Below are positions 24,640 through 32,763 of a stretch of DNA of 64,000 nt, one piece after another. Both the position numbers and the translations under genes were made by a program. Position 1 is the stretch's first letter, and each line of letters begins with the position of its first letter. Source of the DNA: CALFCX01 sp041650595 (GTDB lineage Bacteria; Margulisbacteria; WOR-1; JAKLHX01); assembly GCA_041650595.1 (NCBI GenBank), contig JBAZKW010000001.1:124001-188000 (forward strand). Reading direction: 5' to 3'. The notes beneath the pieces are model-generated. The model was not told the origin of the DNA. It ran no database searches and saw only the letters and a list, made by a program, of their open reading frames with translations.

Positions 24640-26640
24640 ATGGCATTTCCCATGTACGCTCAAGTCATACTTTCTACCGTTTCCTCATTTTTTGATAAGC
24701 CGTTCACTTATAGCGTGCCGGAGGAACTTGCGGCTTATGCCAAGATCGGCATGCAGGTAAAAGTGCCGTTCGGTAAAAGGGCCGCTATCGGGTATATAAT
24801 CTCCGTTTCCGATAAACCCGAGGAGGGGATCTCGGGCATAAAGGACATTATAGAGATCAGGGGAGAAATCCCGTTCTTTTCCGGTCAAAACGTAAAGACC
24901 GCGCTTTGGCTGTCAAAATATTATGTTTCATATGTCGGTTCGGCTTTGAAAGCCGTTCTTCCACCCGGTGTTTCCGGTTTTGAGAGGCCAGGGGGCAAAA
25001 AAAGGATAGTGCTGCAGGAAAGCGGGCAAAATTTAAAAGCTCCTCAGTTATCCGCGGAACCCATAGGAGTAGTTGCCGAGCTGTTGTCGCTTACTAAAGC
25101 CGGCACTTTTACCGGCGCTCTGGTCTATAAAAAAGACTCCGTCCCTTCGGAACAGACATATCTTATGCTTGCGCGTCAACTGCTTTCTTTGGGAAAAGGA
25201 TTGATACTTCTATATCCGGATGCCGAATATCTAAACCCGGCTTCAAAACTCTTTACAGCTGAGTTCGGAACAGCGGCCGCCGTTTTACACAGCTCTCTTT
25301 CCGAAAAAGAAAGACTCGCGGAGTGGTTGAGAATTTATTCCGGTGAAGCAAGGATCGTTCTCGGGACGCGGGCTGCGGTTTTTGCTCCGGTCAAAGACCT
25401 AGGGATGATCATTATAGACCGCGAAGAAGGCTACGCATATAAGCAGGAGACCAGTCCGAAATATAATGCCGGCGAGGCTGCTCTTTTTATCGGGCGGCAA
25501 ACAAATGTCCCTGTAGTATTTTTTTCGTCCTGTCCTACACTGGAGACCTTTTACAGAGCAAAGTCAGGGAAGTTCAGAATGATAAGCATTCATAAGGATA
25601 TCTCAGACCAAAAAACTTTGCTGGAAATTGTCGATATGAACAAAGAAAAAAAGTCCTCCGGCGGCATCTTCAGCCAAAAGCTGTTAAACAACCTTGAGGA
25701 TGTTTTGAGCAGAAAAGGCAAGGTCCTTCTGCTGGCCGGCCGAAAAGGACACTCCACTTTTCTTTATTGCGCGGATTGCGGTACCAGTGTGAACTGTCCG
25801 AACTGTTCCGTACCTCTGGTATATTCGATGGAAGAAAAAAAAGTCCTCTGCGGACGGTGCGGATTTAGCGTTGGGACTTCGATCGTATGTTCAAACTGTC
25901 TCGGACACAGGATAAAATATGCCGGTTCCGGCACCCAGAAAGTAGAAACGGAATTGAAAAGGTTATTTCCTTTTGCAAAAACCCTGAGGCTCGACAGGGA
26001 CAGTGTTTCGAAGGGACAAATAGGTGACGCTGTAGTTGATGTTTTTTCTAAAGGGCAAGCAAATGTGATCATTGGGACCAGGTTGGCGGCAAAGACAGTA
26101 GATTTTGTTGATTTTGATCTGATAGGTGTCATTTCGGCGGATGCATCGCTAAATAGCACAAATTTCAGGTCAACTGAAGAAACGTTCAGGATGTTGTCGG
26201 AGCTGGCCCAACCCGTACCTGCAGGCAAAGCGCCTAAAAAAGTAGTGATACAAACCTACAAGCCGGATCATTACACTCTGCATTTTGCGCAGACACTTGA
26301 CTTCGAAGGCTTTTATCAAAAAGAAATAGAACAACGGAAGGCGTCGGGAGATCCGCCTTTCGGAAGCCTGATAAATATCACGGTCTCCGGCCGTGATAAC
26401 GCTGCCGCAGAAGGAGCCGCAGATAAAATAGCGCAGCGCCTGCAGGATTTTTCCGGCACAAAGATCCTGGGGCCCTCGCAAAGCACTGTAGCAAAAGTGC
26501 GCGGGATGAGCCGGTGGCAGATATTGATAAAAGGCACGGAGTTAGATATTATAAAAGAAGAATTAGGCAGAATGATGCGTGGTAAGAATGACCGAAAAAT
26601 AAATATCTCTGTCGATGTCGATCCGACGGACCTTGGATAG
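24640..26640 (+). CDS. priA: Primosomal protein PriA, ATPase motifs lost
   Basis: PriA restarts stalled replication forks and is normally a 3'-5' helicase. The 666-residue protein keeps the N-terminal DNA-binding domain (ILSTVSSFFDKPFTYSVP, VKVPFGKRAAIGYI), the four CxxC zinc pairs (CADC, CPNC, CGRC, CSNC) and the C-terminal domain (DFEGFYQKEIEQRKASGDPPF). The helicase motifs are broken: the usual GxTGSGKTEVY Walker A is replaced by VYKKDSVPSEQTYL (about 163-176), DEEH by DREE (about 258), SATPSLE by SSCPTLE, and QVAGRAGR by ELAQPVPAG (about 520). ATP hydrolysis is therefore unlikely, as reported for actinobacterial PriA. The ATG at 24640 follows the coaBC stop by one base; ATG 24652 is an alternative. 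Confidence 0.92.
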   Translation: MAFPMYAQVILSTVSSFFDKPFTYSVPEELAAYAKIGMQVKVPFGKRAAIGYIISVSDKPEEGISGIKDIIEIRGEIPFFSGQNVKTALWLSKYYVSYVGSALKAVLPPGVSGFERPGGKKRIVLQESGQNLKAPQLSAEPIGVVAELLSLTKAGTFTGALVYKKDSVPSEQTYLMLARQLLSLGKGLILLYPDAEYLNPASKLFTAEFGTAAAVLHSSLSEKERLAEWLRIYSGEARIVLGTRAAVFAPVKDLGMIIIDREEGYAYKQETSPKYNAGEAALFIGRQTNVPVVFFSSCPTLETFYRAKSGKFRMISIHKDISDQKTLLEIVDMNKEKKSSGGIFSQKLLNNLEDVLSRKGKVLLLAGRKGHSTFLYCADCGTSVNCPNCSVPLVYSMEEKKVLCGRCGFSVGTSIVCSNCLGHRIKYAGSGTQKVETELKRLFPFAKTLRLDRDSVSKGQIGDAVVDVFSKGQANVIIGTRLAAKTVDFVDFDLIGVISADASLNSTNFRSTEETFRMLSELAQPVPAGKAPKKVVIQTYKPDHYTLHFAQTLDFEGFYQKEIEQRKASGDPPFGSLINITVSGRDNAAAEGAADKIAQRLQDFSGTKILGPSQSTVAKVRGMSRWQILIKGTELDIIKEELGRMMRGKNDRKINISVDVDPTDLG

Positions 26641-26652
26641 AAAGAATATTAA

Positions 26653-27135
26653 ATGTCCAAATTAAAAATATGTGTTCAGGGAAATCCAATACTCAAGAAA
26701 AAAGCAAAGTCAATAAAGAAAATCACTCCCGCACATATAAAACTTATGGAAAATATGTTCGAAACGATGATAGCCGCTCCCGGGATCGGGTTGGCTGCCC
26801 CGCAAGTAGGCGTCTCCGAGAGACTGATAGTGGTCAAGGTGGAAGACGCGGTTTATTGTCTTGCAAACCCTAAGATCGTAAAAAGAACCGGTAAAGCTGT
26901 CTGTTATGAAGGCTGTTTGAGCGTTCCGGGACTGGAAGCTCCTGTTGAACGCTACAGGGAAGTCCGCGTTCAGGCAATAGATAAGAGCGGCAAGCCTGTA
27001 ACGATAAATGCAGACGGGATCCTTGCTGTTGTGTTCCAGCACGAGATAGATCATTTGGACGGTATTTTGTTCATTGAAAGGGTAAAAGATCCTTCGGAAA
27101 TAAGAATAAAGGCCAAAGAAGACGACAATATATGA
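26653..27135 (+). CDS. def: Peptide deformylase
   Basis: Removes the formyl group from nascent N-terminal Met. The 160-residue metalloenzyme has all three motifs: GIGLAAPQVG, EGCLSVPG (metal Cys) and QHEIDHLDG (HExxH). Length is normal. It overlaps fmt by four bases (ATGA), the classical def-fmt pair, so the enzymes that add and remove the formyl group are co-expressed. Confidence 0.97.
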   Translation: MSKLKICVQGNPILKKKAKSIKKITPAHIKLMENMFETMIAAPGIGLAAPQVGVSERLIVVKVEDAVYCLANPKIVKRTGKAVCYEGCLSVPGLEAPVERYREVRVQAIDKSGKPVTINADGILAVVFQHEIDHLDGILFIERVKDPSEIRIKAKEDDNI

Positions 27136-28067
27136 AGATCATTTTTATGGGAACACCGGAAGGCGCTGCTTTTTTATTGGACAAGCTGGCGGGATCAGAA
27201 AATACTGTAGTTGCTGCGGTCACCCGCCCCGACAAGCCGAAAGGAAGAGGCCTCAAGGTCCGGATGAGCCCCGTGGCCGAAAAAGCCGAGCAAAAAAATA
27301 TTCCCGTCCTGAAACCGGCAAATGTTTCGGACAGCGGATTTTTGAATAAAATAAAAGCACTCTCTCCTGATATTATCATAGTCGCCGCTTTCGGCAGGAT
27401 ACTTCCAAAGACTTTACTTGATATTCCAAAATACGGCTGTATCAACGTGCATCTTTCTCTGTTGCCGTATTACAGGGGAGCCAGTCCGGTGCAGTCCGCT
27501 CTGCTGAACGGCGACAAAGAGACCGGAATTACCGTAATACAAATGAACGAGCGCCTTGACGAAGGGGATATCCTTGTACAGGAGACAATACGCGTAAAGG
27601 AAAATGAAAACGCAGGCGAATTGACCGAAAGGCTTTTTAAAACAGGCACAGAGCTATTGCTAAAAATACTTCCGGAAATAGAGGCAGGCCGTATCAAGCC
27701 CGTATCACAGGATGGTTCAAAAGCCGTATATTGCAAGACAGTGAAAAAAGCTGACGGGCTTATTGATTTTAATTCAGAAGCCGCAGAAATATTGAACAAA
27801 GTCAGAGCTTTTACGCCATGGCCCGGAGCTTATTTGAACTGTAAAGGCAAGACAGTAAAAATAACAGCCGTCGAAAGTCCCTCAGAAGAATGCGGGCCGG
27901 CCGTACCCGGTACCGTGCTGAAAATACTAAAGGGCAGGGGCCTTTTGGTCGCCGCGCACAACGGTTGTATTCTGATAAAAGAGGTACAGCCGGAGAATTC
28001 AAAGAAAATGTCAGCTGATGCCTTTGTTAACGGATACAGGATAAAGACCGGCGAGAATATCTCTTAA
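27132..28067 (+). CDS. fmt: Methionyl-tRNA formyltransferase
   Basis: Formylates Met-tRNA(fMet) using 10-formyl-tetrahydrofolate. The 311-residue product starts MKIIFMGTPEGAAFLLDKL, has the catalytic segment CINVHLSLLPYYRGASPVQ with ETGITVIQMNERLDEGDI, and the C-terminal OB-like tRNA-binding domain. The catalytic Asn-His-Asp set (INVH and LDEGDI) is present. The start overlaps the def stop. A small anchored protein follows after 13 bases. Confidence 0.96.
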   Translation: MKIIFMGTPEGAAFLLDKLAGSENTVVAAVTRPDKPKGRGLKVRMSPVAEKAEQKNIPVLKPANVSDSGFLNKIKALSPDIIIVAAFGRILPKTLLDIPKYGCINVHLSLLPYYRGASPVQSALLNGDKETGITVIQMNERLDEGDILVQETIRVKENENAGELTERLFKTGTELLLKILPEIEAGRIKPVSQDGSKAVYCKTVKKADGLIDFNSEAAEILNKVRAFTPWPGAYLNCKGKTVKITAVESPSEECGPAVPGTVLKILKGRGLLVAAHNGCILIKEVQPENSKKMSADAFVNGYRIKTGENIS

Positions 28068-28080
28068 GAGGAGAATATTT

Positions 28081-28494
28081 ATGAATAAAAAAATCTTTTT
28101 CTTGGCAGCTGTTGCGGCATGCGCGATATTTCTTTCAAGATTTTATTTTGTCAGCCCGACCGAAAGCCCTGAAAAGGCCGCCGAAAGGTTTACGGAAAAC
28201 CTTTTCAAAGTAGCCCCGCCCAAGCTCGATAAGACGGCAATAAAGAACACTATCGACCAGTTAAGCGATAATGCAAAAAATCAGATAAAAAGCCTGGGAG
28301 ATATCGCCCATTTTTCCGGAGTCCAAAAACTTCCGGACCGCGGCTTTAAAACAATTAATGTCGACAAGAAAGAGAACAAAGCTCTGGTCAAGATGAGATG
28401 GGACTACTCTGGTGGCGCGGTCATGAAGAAATTCTTTATGGTATTTGAGAACGGAAGCTGGAAAATAGATCTGATCAAAAATTCGAAGATTTGA
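28081..28494 (+). CDS. Small membrane-anchored protein, possibly NTF2-like
   Basis: A 137-residue protein with one N-terminal hydrophobic segment (IFFLAAVAACAIFLSRFYF), which is a signal anchor or uncleaved signal. The body ends MKKFFMVFENGSWKIDLIKNSKI, a pattern seen in DUF4878-type NTF2-like domains ('...v.v.k.dGkWKid'). That link is tentative. AGGAG precedes the ATG. It is the last gene of the engB-to-fmt cluster and its 3' end overlaps the convergent gene by 20 bases. Confidence 0.75.
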   Translation: MNKKIFFLAAVAACAIFLSRFYFVSPTESPEKAAERFTENLFKVAPPKLDKTAIKNTIDQLSDNAKNQIKSLGDIAHFSGVQKLPDRGFKTINVDKKENKALVKMRWDYSGGAVMKKFFMVFENGSWKIDLIKNSKI

Positions 28495-29989
28495 TCGCCA
28501 ACTTGTTTTTAATAACTAATGCGTTGCTTACCGGCCGCTGGCCTCCGAAGATCGTTTTTCCTCTTGCGGCCATTCCCGAAGACCCTCCTCCGTCCAGATT
28601 CATGGCGTCATAAGCGCCCAGCTCGATCATCAGTCTTGCCAGCTCGTTGAGAGTGGCTCTTTCCGCGGTCAAAAGTATAAGCTCTCCTTTTTTGTTTATG
28701 CCGGCGGCTGTGCGGTTTGCGCGGCTGCGTGCCACATCATTCCTAAAGTTCTCTTCTTTTGATGTCACGCAAGGCTTTCCTTTGTAAACCAGACGCGGGC
28801 CGCCAGCTATGATATGTTCCATGTCTTTTAGCGCGGGCCTTGTCATAAAGAACCATTCTACGGTGTCTCCGGGCTTTAGTCGGTCTTTTAAAGCTTCTCC
28901 GGCAACTCCGATGGCTGATACCACAAAACCGTTCTTTGGAATAGCTGTTTCTCCGTACGAGACGCTTTCCACTGTTCCGCCCGCTATCACTATGTTCGTA
29001 GAAGAACCTGAATACCCTGTTTTTTGGTAGTCCGGCGTATAAACATTAATGCCGCCGTTAAACGGTTGGTTTACCCCTGAAATAGAAAGTTTTTTTCCGT
29101 CTTTCAGCCGTAGATAACCTATCATCCGGACACTGTCTATCGCGGCACGGCCGTTTTCATACAATATGAGCGAAGTCCTGTTAAAAAGCGGCGAAGAAAT
29201 GATCTGTTTGTTTATTATCAGCGTTCCTACGGGAGTTCCGTCGGCAAAAAAGAAACTTCCGTTGACAGCCGCAAGCCCCCCGTACATTTTTAAGAAGCCC
29301 GCCACCGTCTTCTTTGCGAAATGCGAATATTTTAATTCCTGTTCCGGCGCGAACCCGAAAAAGCTAAGGACAGAGCCAAGCGAATCGCCGCTGTTTATTG
29401 GTTTGAGCGCTGATACGGCCATTACCGGCATTACTTCAAGTTTTTTTAGGTCGACAAGAAATGCTTTGCCCTTTATTATGTTGTCGTGCACTATTTCTTC
29501 TATTTCATAAATTGAGAGGCCGTCTGCTAAGTTGTTCTTTGGCTGTAAATGGCTATTTTGCGGGACAATATCCATAGAAACAACGACCGGAGGAGGCGGA
29601 GGAATGATCTGCGATTCTAAGGTTCCCGGTCTAAGCAGGTCGATTACGATCCTTGGCGGCTCTTTAAGAATAAACGTTTTGCTTTCCATCGAGGAGTTAA
29701 TAGCAGCTTCTATATTTACCGAACCTTTTTTATCGCATATCTCAAAGTTTTCGACCATTGCATCCATTATCCGGTAACCGGAAATATTTTCGCCGAGTTT
29801 TGCTCCGCGGATCAAAAGAGAAAACTTGCCGTTCTCAAACGATGTTTCGTAAGGAGACTCTTCGGAAAGTTCCAGGACTATCCGTATTTTTTCGGGAGAC
29901 ACACTGTGCCGCACCGAGATTATATCGGCGGCAAAGGCAAATTGCGTTGACAATATCAGTAAAAATCCTAGGAGCACCCCTTTTTTCAT
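28475..29989 (-). CDS. Exported AMIN-domain and phosphodiester glycosidase (NAGPA-like) protein
   Basis: A signal peptide (cleavage near AFA) leads to an AMIN-type beta domain (about 22-130, 'IRIVLELSEESPYETSFENGKFSL'), which targets peptidoglycan or envelope complexes. A Pro-rich linker follows, then a NAGPA/DUF2233 catalytic domain (about 165-500) with AAVNGSFF, AGGPRLVY, NRTAAGI and YDAMNLDGGGSSGM. Proteins of this kind are thought to remove sugars from phosphodiesters, including cell-wall or spore-associated glycans. Length 504 fits the fusion. It is divergent from the aldolase operon and its 3' end overlaps the previous gene. Confidence 0.88.
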   Translation of the reverse strand: MKKGVLLGFLLILSTQFAFAADIISVRHSVSPEKIRIVLELSEESPYETSFENGKFSLLIRGAKLGENISGYRIMDAMVENFEICDKKGSVNIEAAINSSMESKTFILKEPPRIVIDLLRPGTLESQIIPPPPPVVVSMDIVPQNSHLQPKNNLADGLSIYEIEEIVHDNIIKGKAFLVDLKKLEVMPVMAVSALKPINSGDSLGSVLSFFGFAPEQELKYSHFAKKTVAGFLKMYGGLAAVNGSFFFADGTPVGTLIINKQIISSPLFNRTSLILYENGRAAIDSVRMIGYLRLKDGKKLSISGVNQPFNGGINVYTPDYQKTGYSGSSTNIVIAGGTVESVSYGETAIPKNGFVVSAIGVAGEALKDRLKPGDTVEWFFMTRPALKDMEHIIAGGPRLVYKGKPCVTSKEENFRNDVARSRANRTAAGINKKGELILLTAERATLNELARLMIELGAYDAMNLDGGGSSGMAARGKTIFGGQRPVSNALVIKNKLAIKSSNF

Positions 29990-30025
29990 ATAACTTATGA
30001 TAACAAAAACATTTTCAAAAATCCC

Positions 30026-30053
30026 TGAAATTTCAGGAAAATATCGTCGATAA
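30026..30053 (+). promoter_or_regulatory. Sigma-28-type promoter P4
   Basis: TGAAATTT, 11 bases, GTCGATAA, 47 bases before the ATG at 30101. The -35 lies within a perfect palindrome, CCTGAAATTTCAGG, which could also be an operator. Confidence 0.8.
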
Positions 30054-30100
30054 AGATTTGTGATGTTTGTAAATATGCAGCATAAAAGGGAGGATTGTAT

Positions 30101-31636
30101 ATGCCTGTAACGATGAGAAGCACGGGATCAAGAGAATCTTTGATGTTCAGAAGTAAATTGAGTGCAGATGTTAAGCGAAACGTCCTTGGGCCGTTGGCGC
30201 AGCGGCTTGGCGGCGCACCTCTCAGAACGGAGCATATTGATGCTATTATCAATTCGCCTTCGTTGGGCGATCCACACGCCTGTGCAGCGATCCGGACAGC
30301 CTGCAATTTAGTGGATATCACCCGGCGTGCTGATAAAGGACCTCTTTCCGACCTGGCCAGTTTGTCTGTCTATGACGTGATGGCTTCAGGACTGATGGTG
30401 AGAGATAAAGGCATTTCTATACGCGGAAAAAGATTCGGCGGTGCAATGATGGCAGCATTGGAACAGATCGAAAAAATTAAAGGTTCGGGGGTCATTTCCG
30501 CTGATCTCGGTGACTTTATATTAGAAGCCAATGCCACAAGCATGGAATTCGTATCGCCGACAATGGTCGGTCTTTGTGACATCGCGAAAATAGCAAGGGC
30601 AAATGTTTTTGCGGTGCCAGCGTGCAATGTTAACAATATGGAAATGGCCGAGGCAATGGTCGCAGCCGCCGCATTCTGCAGGGCTCCGATAATCCTTGAA
30701 TGGTCTCCCGGCGCCTTTAAATATCACGGCGGAGCGGCCGGTGCCAGTTTGATCACAAGGATGGAAGCGAACAAGGCTCTTGCGATGGGATTACCGGTAC
30801 CGGTTTGCTGCCATCTGGATCACGGGACAAAAGCCGCTGTCATCGAGGCTATCAAGGCCAAATTTAGCTCAGTCATGTTCGATCCGACGGAAGCCGGCAA
30901 AATTAAAAATATTTCTTTCGAGGACAATGTAAGATTAACTGCCGAGCTGGCAAAAATGGCTCATGACGCCGAGATATCTATAGAAGGAGAGGTCGGCGGG
31001 CCTGCCGGATCGTTTGAGGATGTGTCCACGCTGCCTCCGGGTGAAAGAAAAAAATGGCTTTCCGATCCGAAAATGGTCGTTGATTATTGCTTAAGGACCG
31101 GAGTGGATATCGTTGCCGTATCCGTCGGAACTTCACACGGCGCACAAAAATTCAAGGGCAAACCATTTATCGATTTGGACCTTTTAAGGGAAATAAGAGC
31201 CGCGCTTGATGCTGCAGGATTGCAGCATGTAGGCATTGTGTTCCACGGCGGCTCGGACAATTCGCCGTTCGAAGAAGATATTTCACGGCTTATCGGCAGA
31301 CCTTATGATAAAAAACCGTCGGGCACTCCGATATCCCTTCAACAGGCTGCCATAAAAGAGGGTGTTGTCAAAATAAATCTTGATACAATATTCAGGCACG
31401 CACAGGACTATGCAGCGCTTCTTATGAGAGAACCCATGTATTCTTTTATATTGGCAAAAGGAAAGGGTGACTTCAGAGAATTTGTCGGCGTTCCCTGGAG
31501 AATAGCTTTGATGAACGAAACTTCAAGAAAACTTTTTGAACTCGGCGTAGCCGGCAGAGCGGGATTGTTCTTTTCTGAAGAAAGAATGTCCGGTTTTTAC
31601 GGCAAAGAGAGCAAATCGGGCGGGGATGTGGAATAA
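30101..31636 (+). CDS. fba: Class II fructose-bisphosphate aldolase with long N-terminal extension
   Basis: The C-terminal 350 residues are a class II aldolase barrel: FAVPACNVNNMEMA, metal/catalytic CCHLDHGTK, EGEVGG, VSVGTSHG, FHGGSDN and KINLDT. It cleaves or forms fructose-1,6-bisphosphate (or a related ketose bisphosphate) with a divalent metal. The first 160 residues are extra compared with ordinary class II aldolases and match nothing I know; they are helical and basic. The start is ATG 30101 because GGGAGG lies seven bases before it; an in-frame TTG two codons earlier is weaker. Promoter P4 drives it, and a DapA-like aldolase follows after 23 bases. Confidence 0.88.
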   Translation: MPVTMRSTGSRESLMFRSKLSADVKRNVLGPLAQRLGGAPLRTEHIDAIINSPSLGDPHACAAIRTACNLVDITRRADKGPLSDLASLSVYDVMASGLMVRDKGISIRGKRFGGAMMAALEQIEKIKGSGVISADLGDFILEANATSMEFVSPTMVGLCDIAKIARANVFAVPACNVNNMEMAEAMVAAAAFCRAPIILEWSPGAFKYHGGAAGASLITRMEANKALAMGLPVPVCCHLDHGTKAAVIEAIKAKFSSVMFDPTEAGKIKNISFEDNVRLTAELAKMAHDAEISIEGEVGGPAGSFEDVSTLPPGERKKWLSDPKMVVDYCLRTGVDIVAVSVGTSHGAQKFKGKPFIDLDLLREIRAALDAAGLQHVGIVFHGGSDNSPFEEDISRLIGRPYDKKPSGTPISLQQAAIKEGVVKINLDTIFRHAQDYAALLMREPMYSFILAKGKGDFREFVGVPWRIALMNETSRKLFELGVAGRAGLFFSEERMSGFYGKESKSGGDVE

Positions 31637-31659
31637 ATTAAAAAGGGGAGTGACCAACC

Positions 31660-32601
31660 ATGTCAGTGACAATGAAAATGCCTCTTAGAGCTCTAAGGCA
31701 AATAAGCAGCCTGTATATTCGAGAGAATGTTGTGCCGACGGTGACTCCTTTTCTTGGTAGAGCTCCAAACCTTGGGGTTGACAGAAAAGGGGTCGCAAGG
31801 TTATGCGATAATCTTGCCAGGCTTCGTGTCAAAACTCTATTTGTTGCCGGAACAACCGGTGAGTTTGTTCACATGACGGATACTTTAAGACTGTCTACGA
31901 TAGATGCCTTTGCCGGTGCATCAAAAGGCAGGTTCAGAATTATTGCCAATGCGACAGGAGATACTCCTGAGGACACCTTCAGAAATCTTTCGTCAATATG
32001 GGGAATGACCGGTGTTAATGCTGTAGTTCTGGCGCCGCTCCATTATCTGAAGACAAATAGAGAGATATTTCCTCACATGGAAGAAGTAGGGAAGCTTATG
32101 GAAGGTTCGCGGAAGCCGCTGTTCTTGTACAACTACTCAAAACTTCATATAAATCCATCACTCAATATTAGTCCGCAGGTGGTTGGCAGGCTTACAGACG
32201 AGGGGATCATTGTCGGAATCAAAGACAGCTCCGGTGATTTAAGGTTGACTGGCAGATACGCTATGCAGGTTGAGACCGGAACAGGGGATGAAGGAAACAT
32301 TGTTGAGGCGATCAAAAGGGGAGCGTCCTTTGCGGTCGGTTCGATGGGAAATATTTTGCCGTATCCGCAAAACATCTTTTTTGCCAAGGATGTCGAGGAA
32401 ATGTGGTTGTGGCAAAAAGCGATCAATGACGTGAGAATGCCTCTGACCGCCAATCTGAGATGCCCAGCCGCAGCTATAAAATATTATCTCCATTTGCAGG
32501 GGATATGCAGCGATGTTATGGCAGATAAGAATGATGCATTAACCGGTCCGGAAAAAGCAGCGATTGAAGCAGAATATAAAAGGATCGGTCAGAAAACTTA
32601 G
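31660..32601 (+). CDS. DapA/N-acetylneuraminate lyase/KDG aldolase superfamily protein
   Basis: A 313-residue Schiff-base aldolase. It has GTTGEFVHM (normally GTTGE), the catalytic Tyr in LYNYSKLH and the Schiff-base Lys in VGIKDSSGD. The superfamily includes dihydrodipicolinate synthase, sialic-acid lyase and 2-keto-3-deoxygluconate (KDG) aldolase. Sequence alone does not settle which, but its place behind a sugar-phosphate aldolase under a sugar-regulon promoter argues for a sugar-acid aldolase over lysine synthesis. AGGGGAG precedes the ATG by about nine bases. It is co-transcribed with the class II aldolase. Confidence 0.85.
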   Translation: MSVTMKMPLRALRQISSLYIRENVVPTVTPFLGRAPNLGVDRKGVARLCDNLARLRVKTLFVAGTTGEFVHMTDTLRLSTIDAFAGASKGRFRIIANATGDTPEDTFRNLSSIWGMTGVNAVVLAPLHYLKTNREIFPHMEEVGKLMEGSRKPLFLYNYSKLHINPSLNISPQVVGRLTDEGIIVGIKDSSGDLRLTGRYAMQVETGTGDEGNIVEAIKRGASFAVGSMGNILPYPQNIFFAKDVEEMWLWQKAINDVRMPLTANLRCPAAAIKYYLHLQGICSDVMADKNDALTGPEKAAIEAEYKRIGQKT

Positions 32602-32616
32602 ATCAAGCTTTTGTAT

Positions 32617-32676
32617 CTATACCTTCAACACCGCTCCGGTGCTCGCTGACGTAACAAAGTGAGCATATCACGCCAA
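32617..32676 (-). pseudogene. Fossil 3' end of a second ilvD (20 codons)
   Basis: In frame, the minus strand reads LA-stop-YAHFVTSASTGAVLKV-stop, against LARYAHFVTSASTGAVLKI-stop at the end of the intact ilvD 1.7 kb away. Of eight differing codons, six are synonymous, one is Ile/Val and one has become a stop. That pattern shows past selection as protein. Similarity stops just upstream of the Leu-Ala codons. Confidence 0.75.
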
Positions 32677-32695
32677 ATATGCTCTTTTTATTTCG

Positions 32696-32723
32696 TGAAA
32701 TTTCCTAATAATATTATCGATAA
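32696..32723 (+). promoter_or_regulatory. Sigma-28-type promoter P5
   Basis: TGAAATTT, 11 bases, ATCGATAA; the ATG at 32764 is 40 bases downstream. Confidence 0.78.
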
Positions 32724-32763
32724 ATACTATGAAGGATAAAAGGAGTAAATAGGAGGTATTAAA

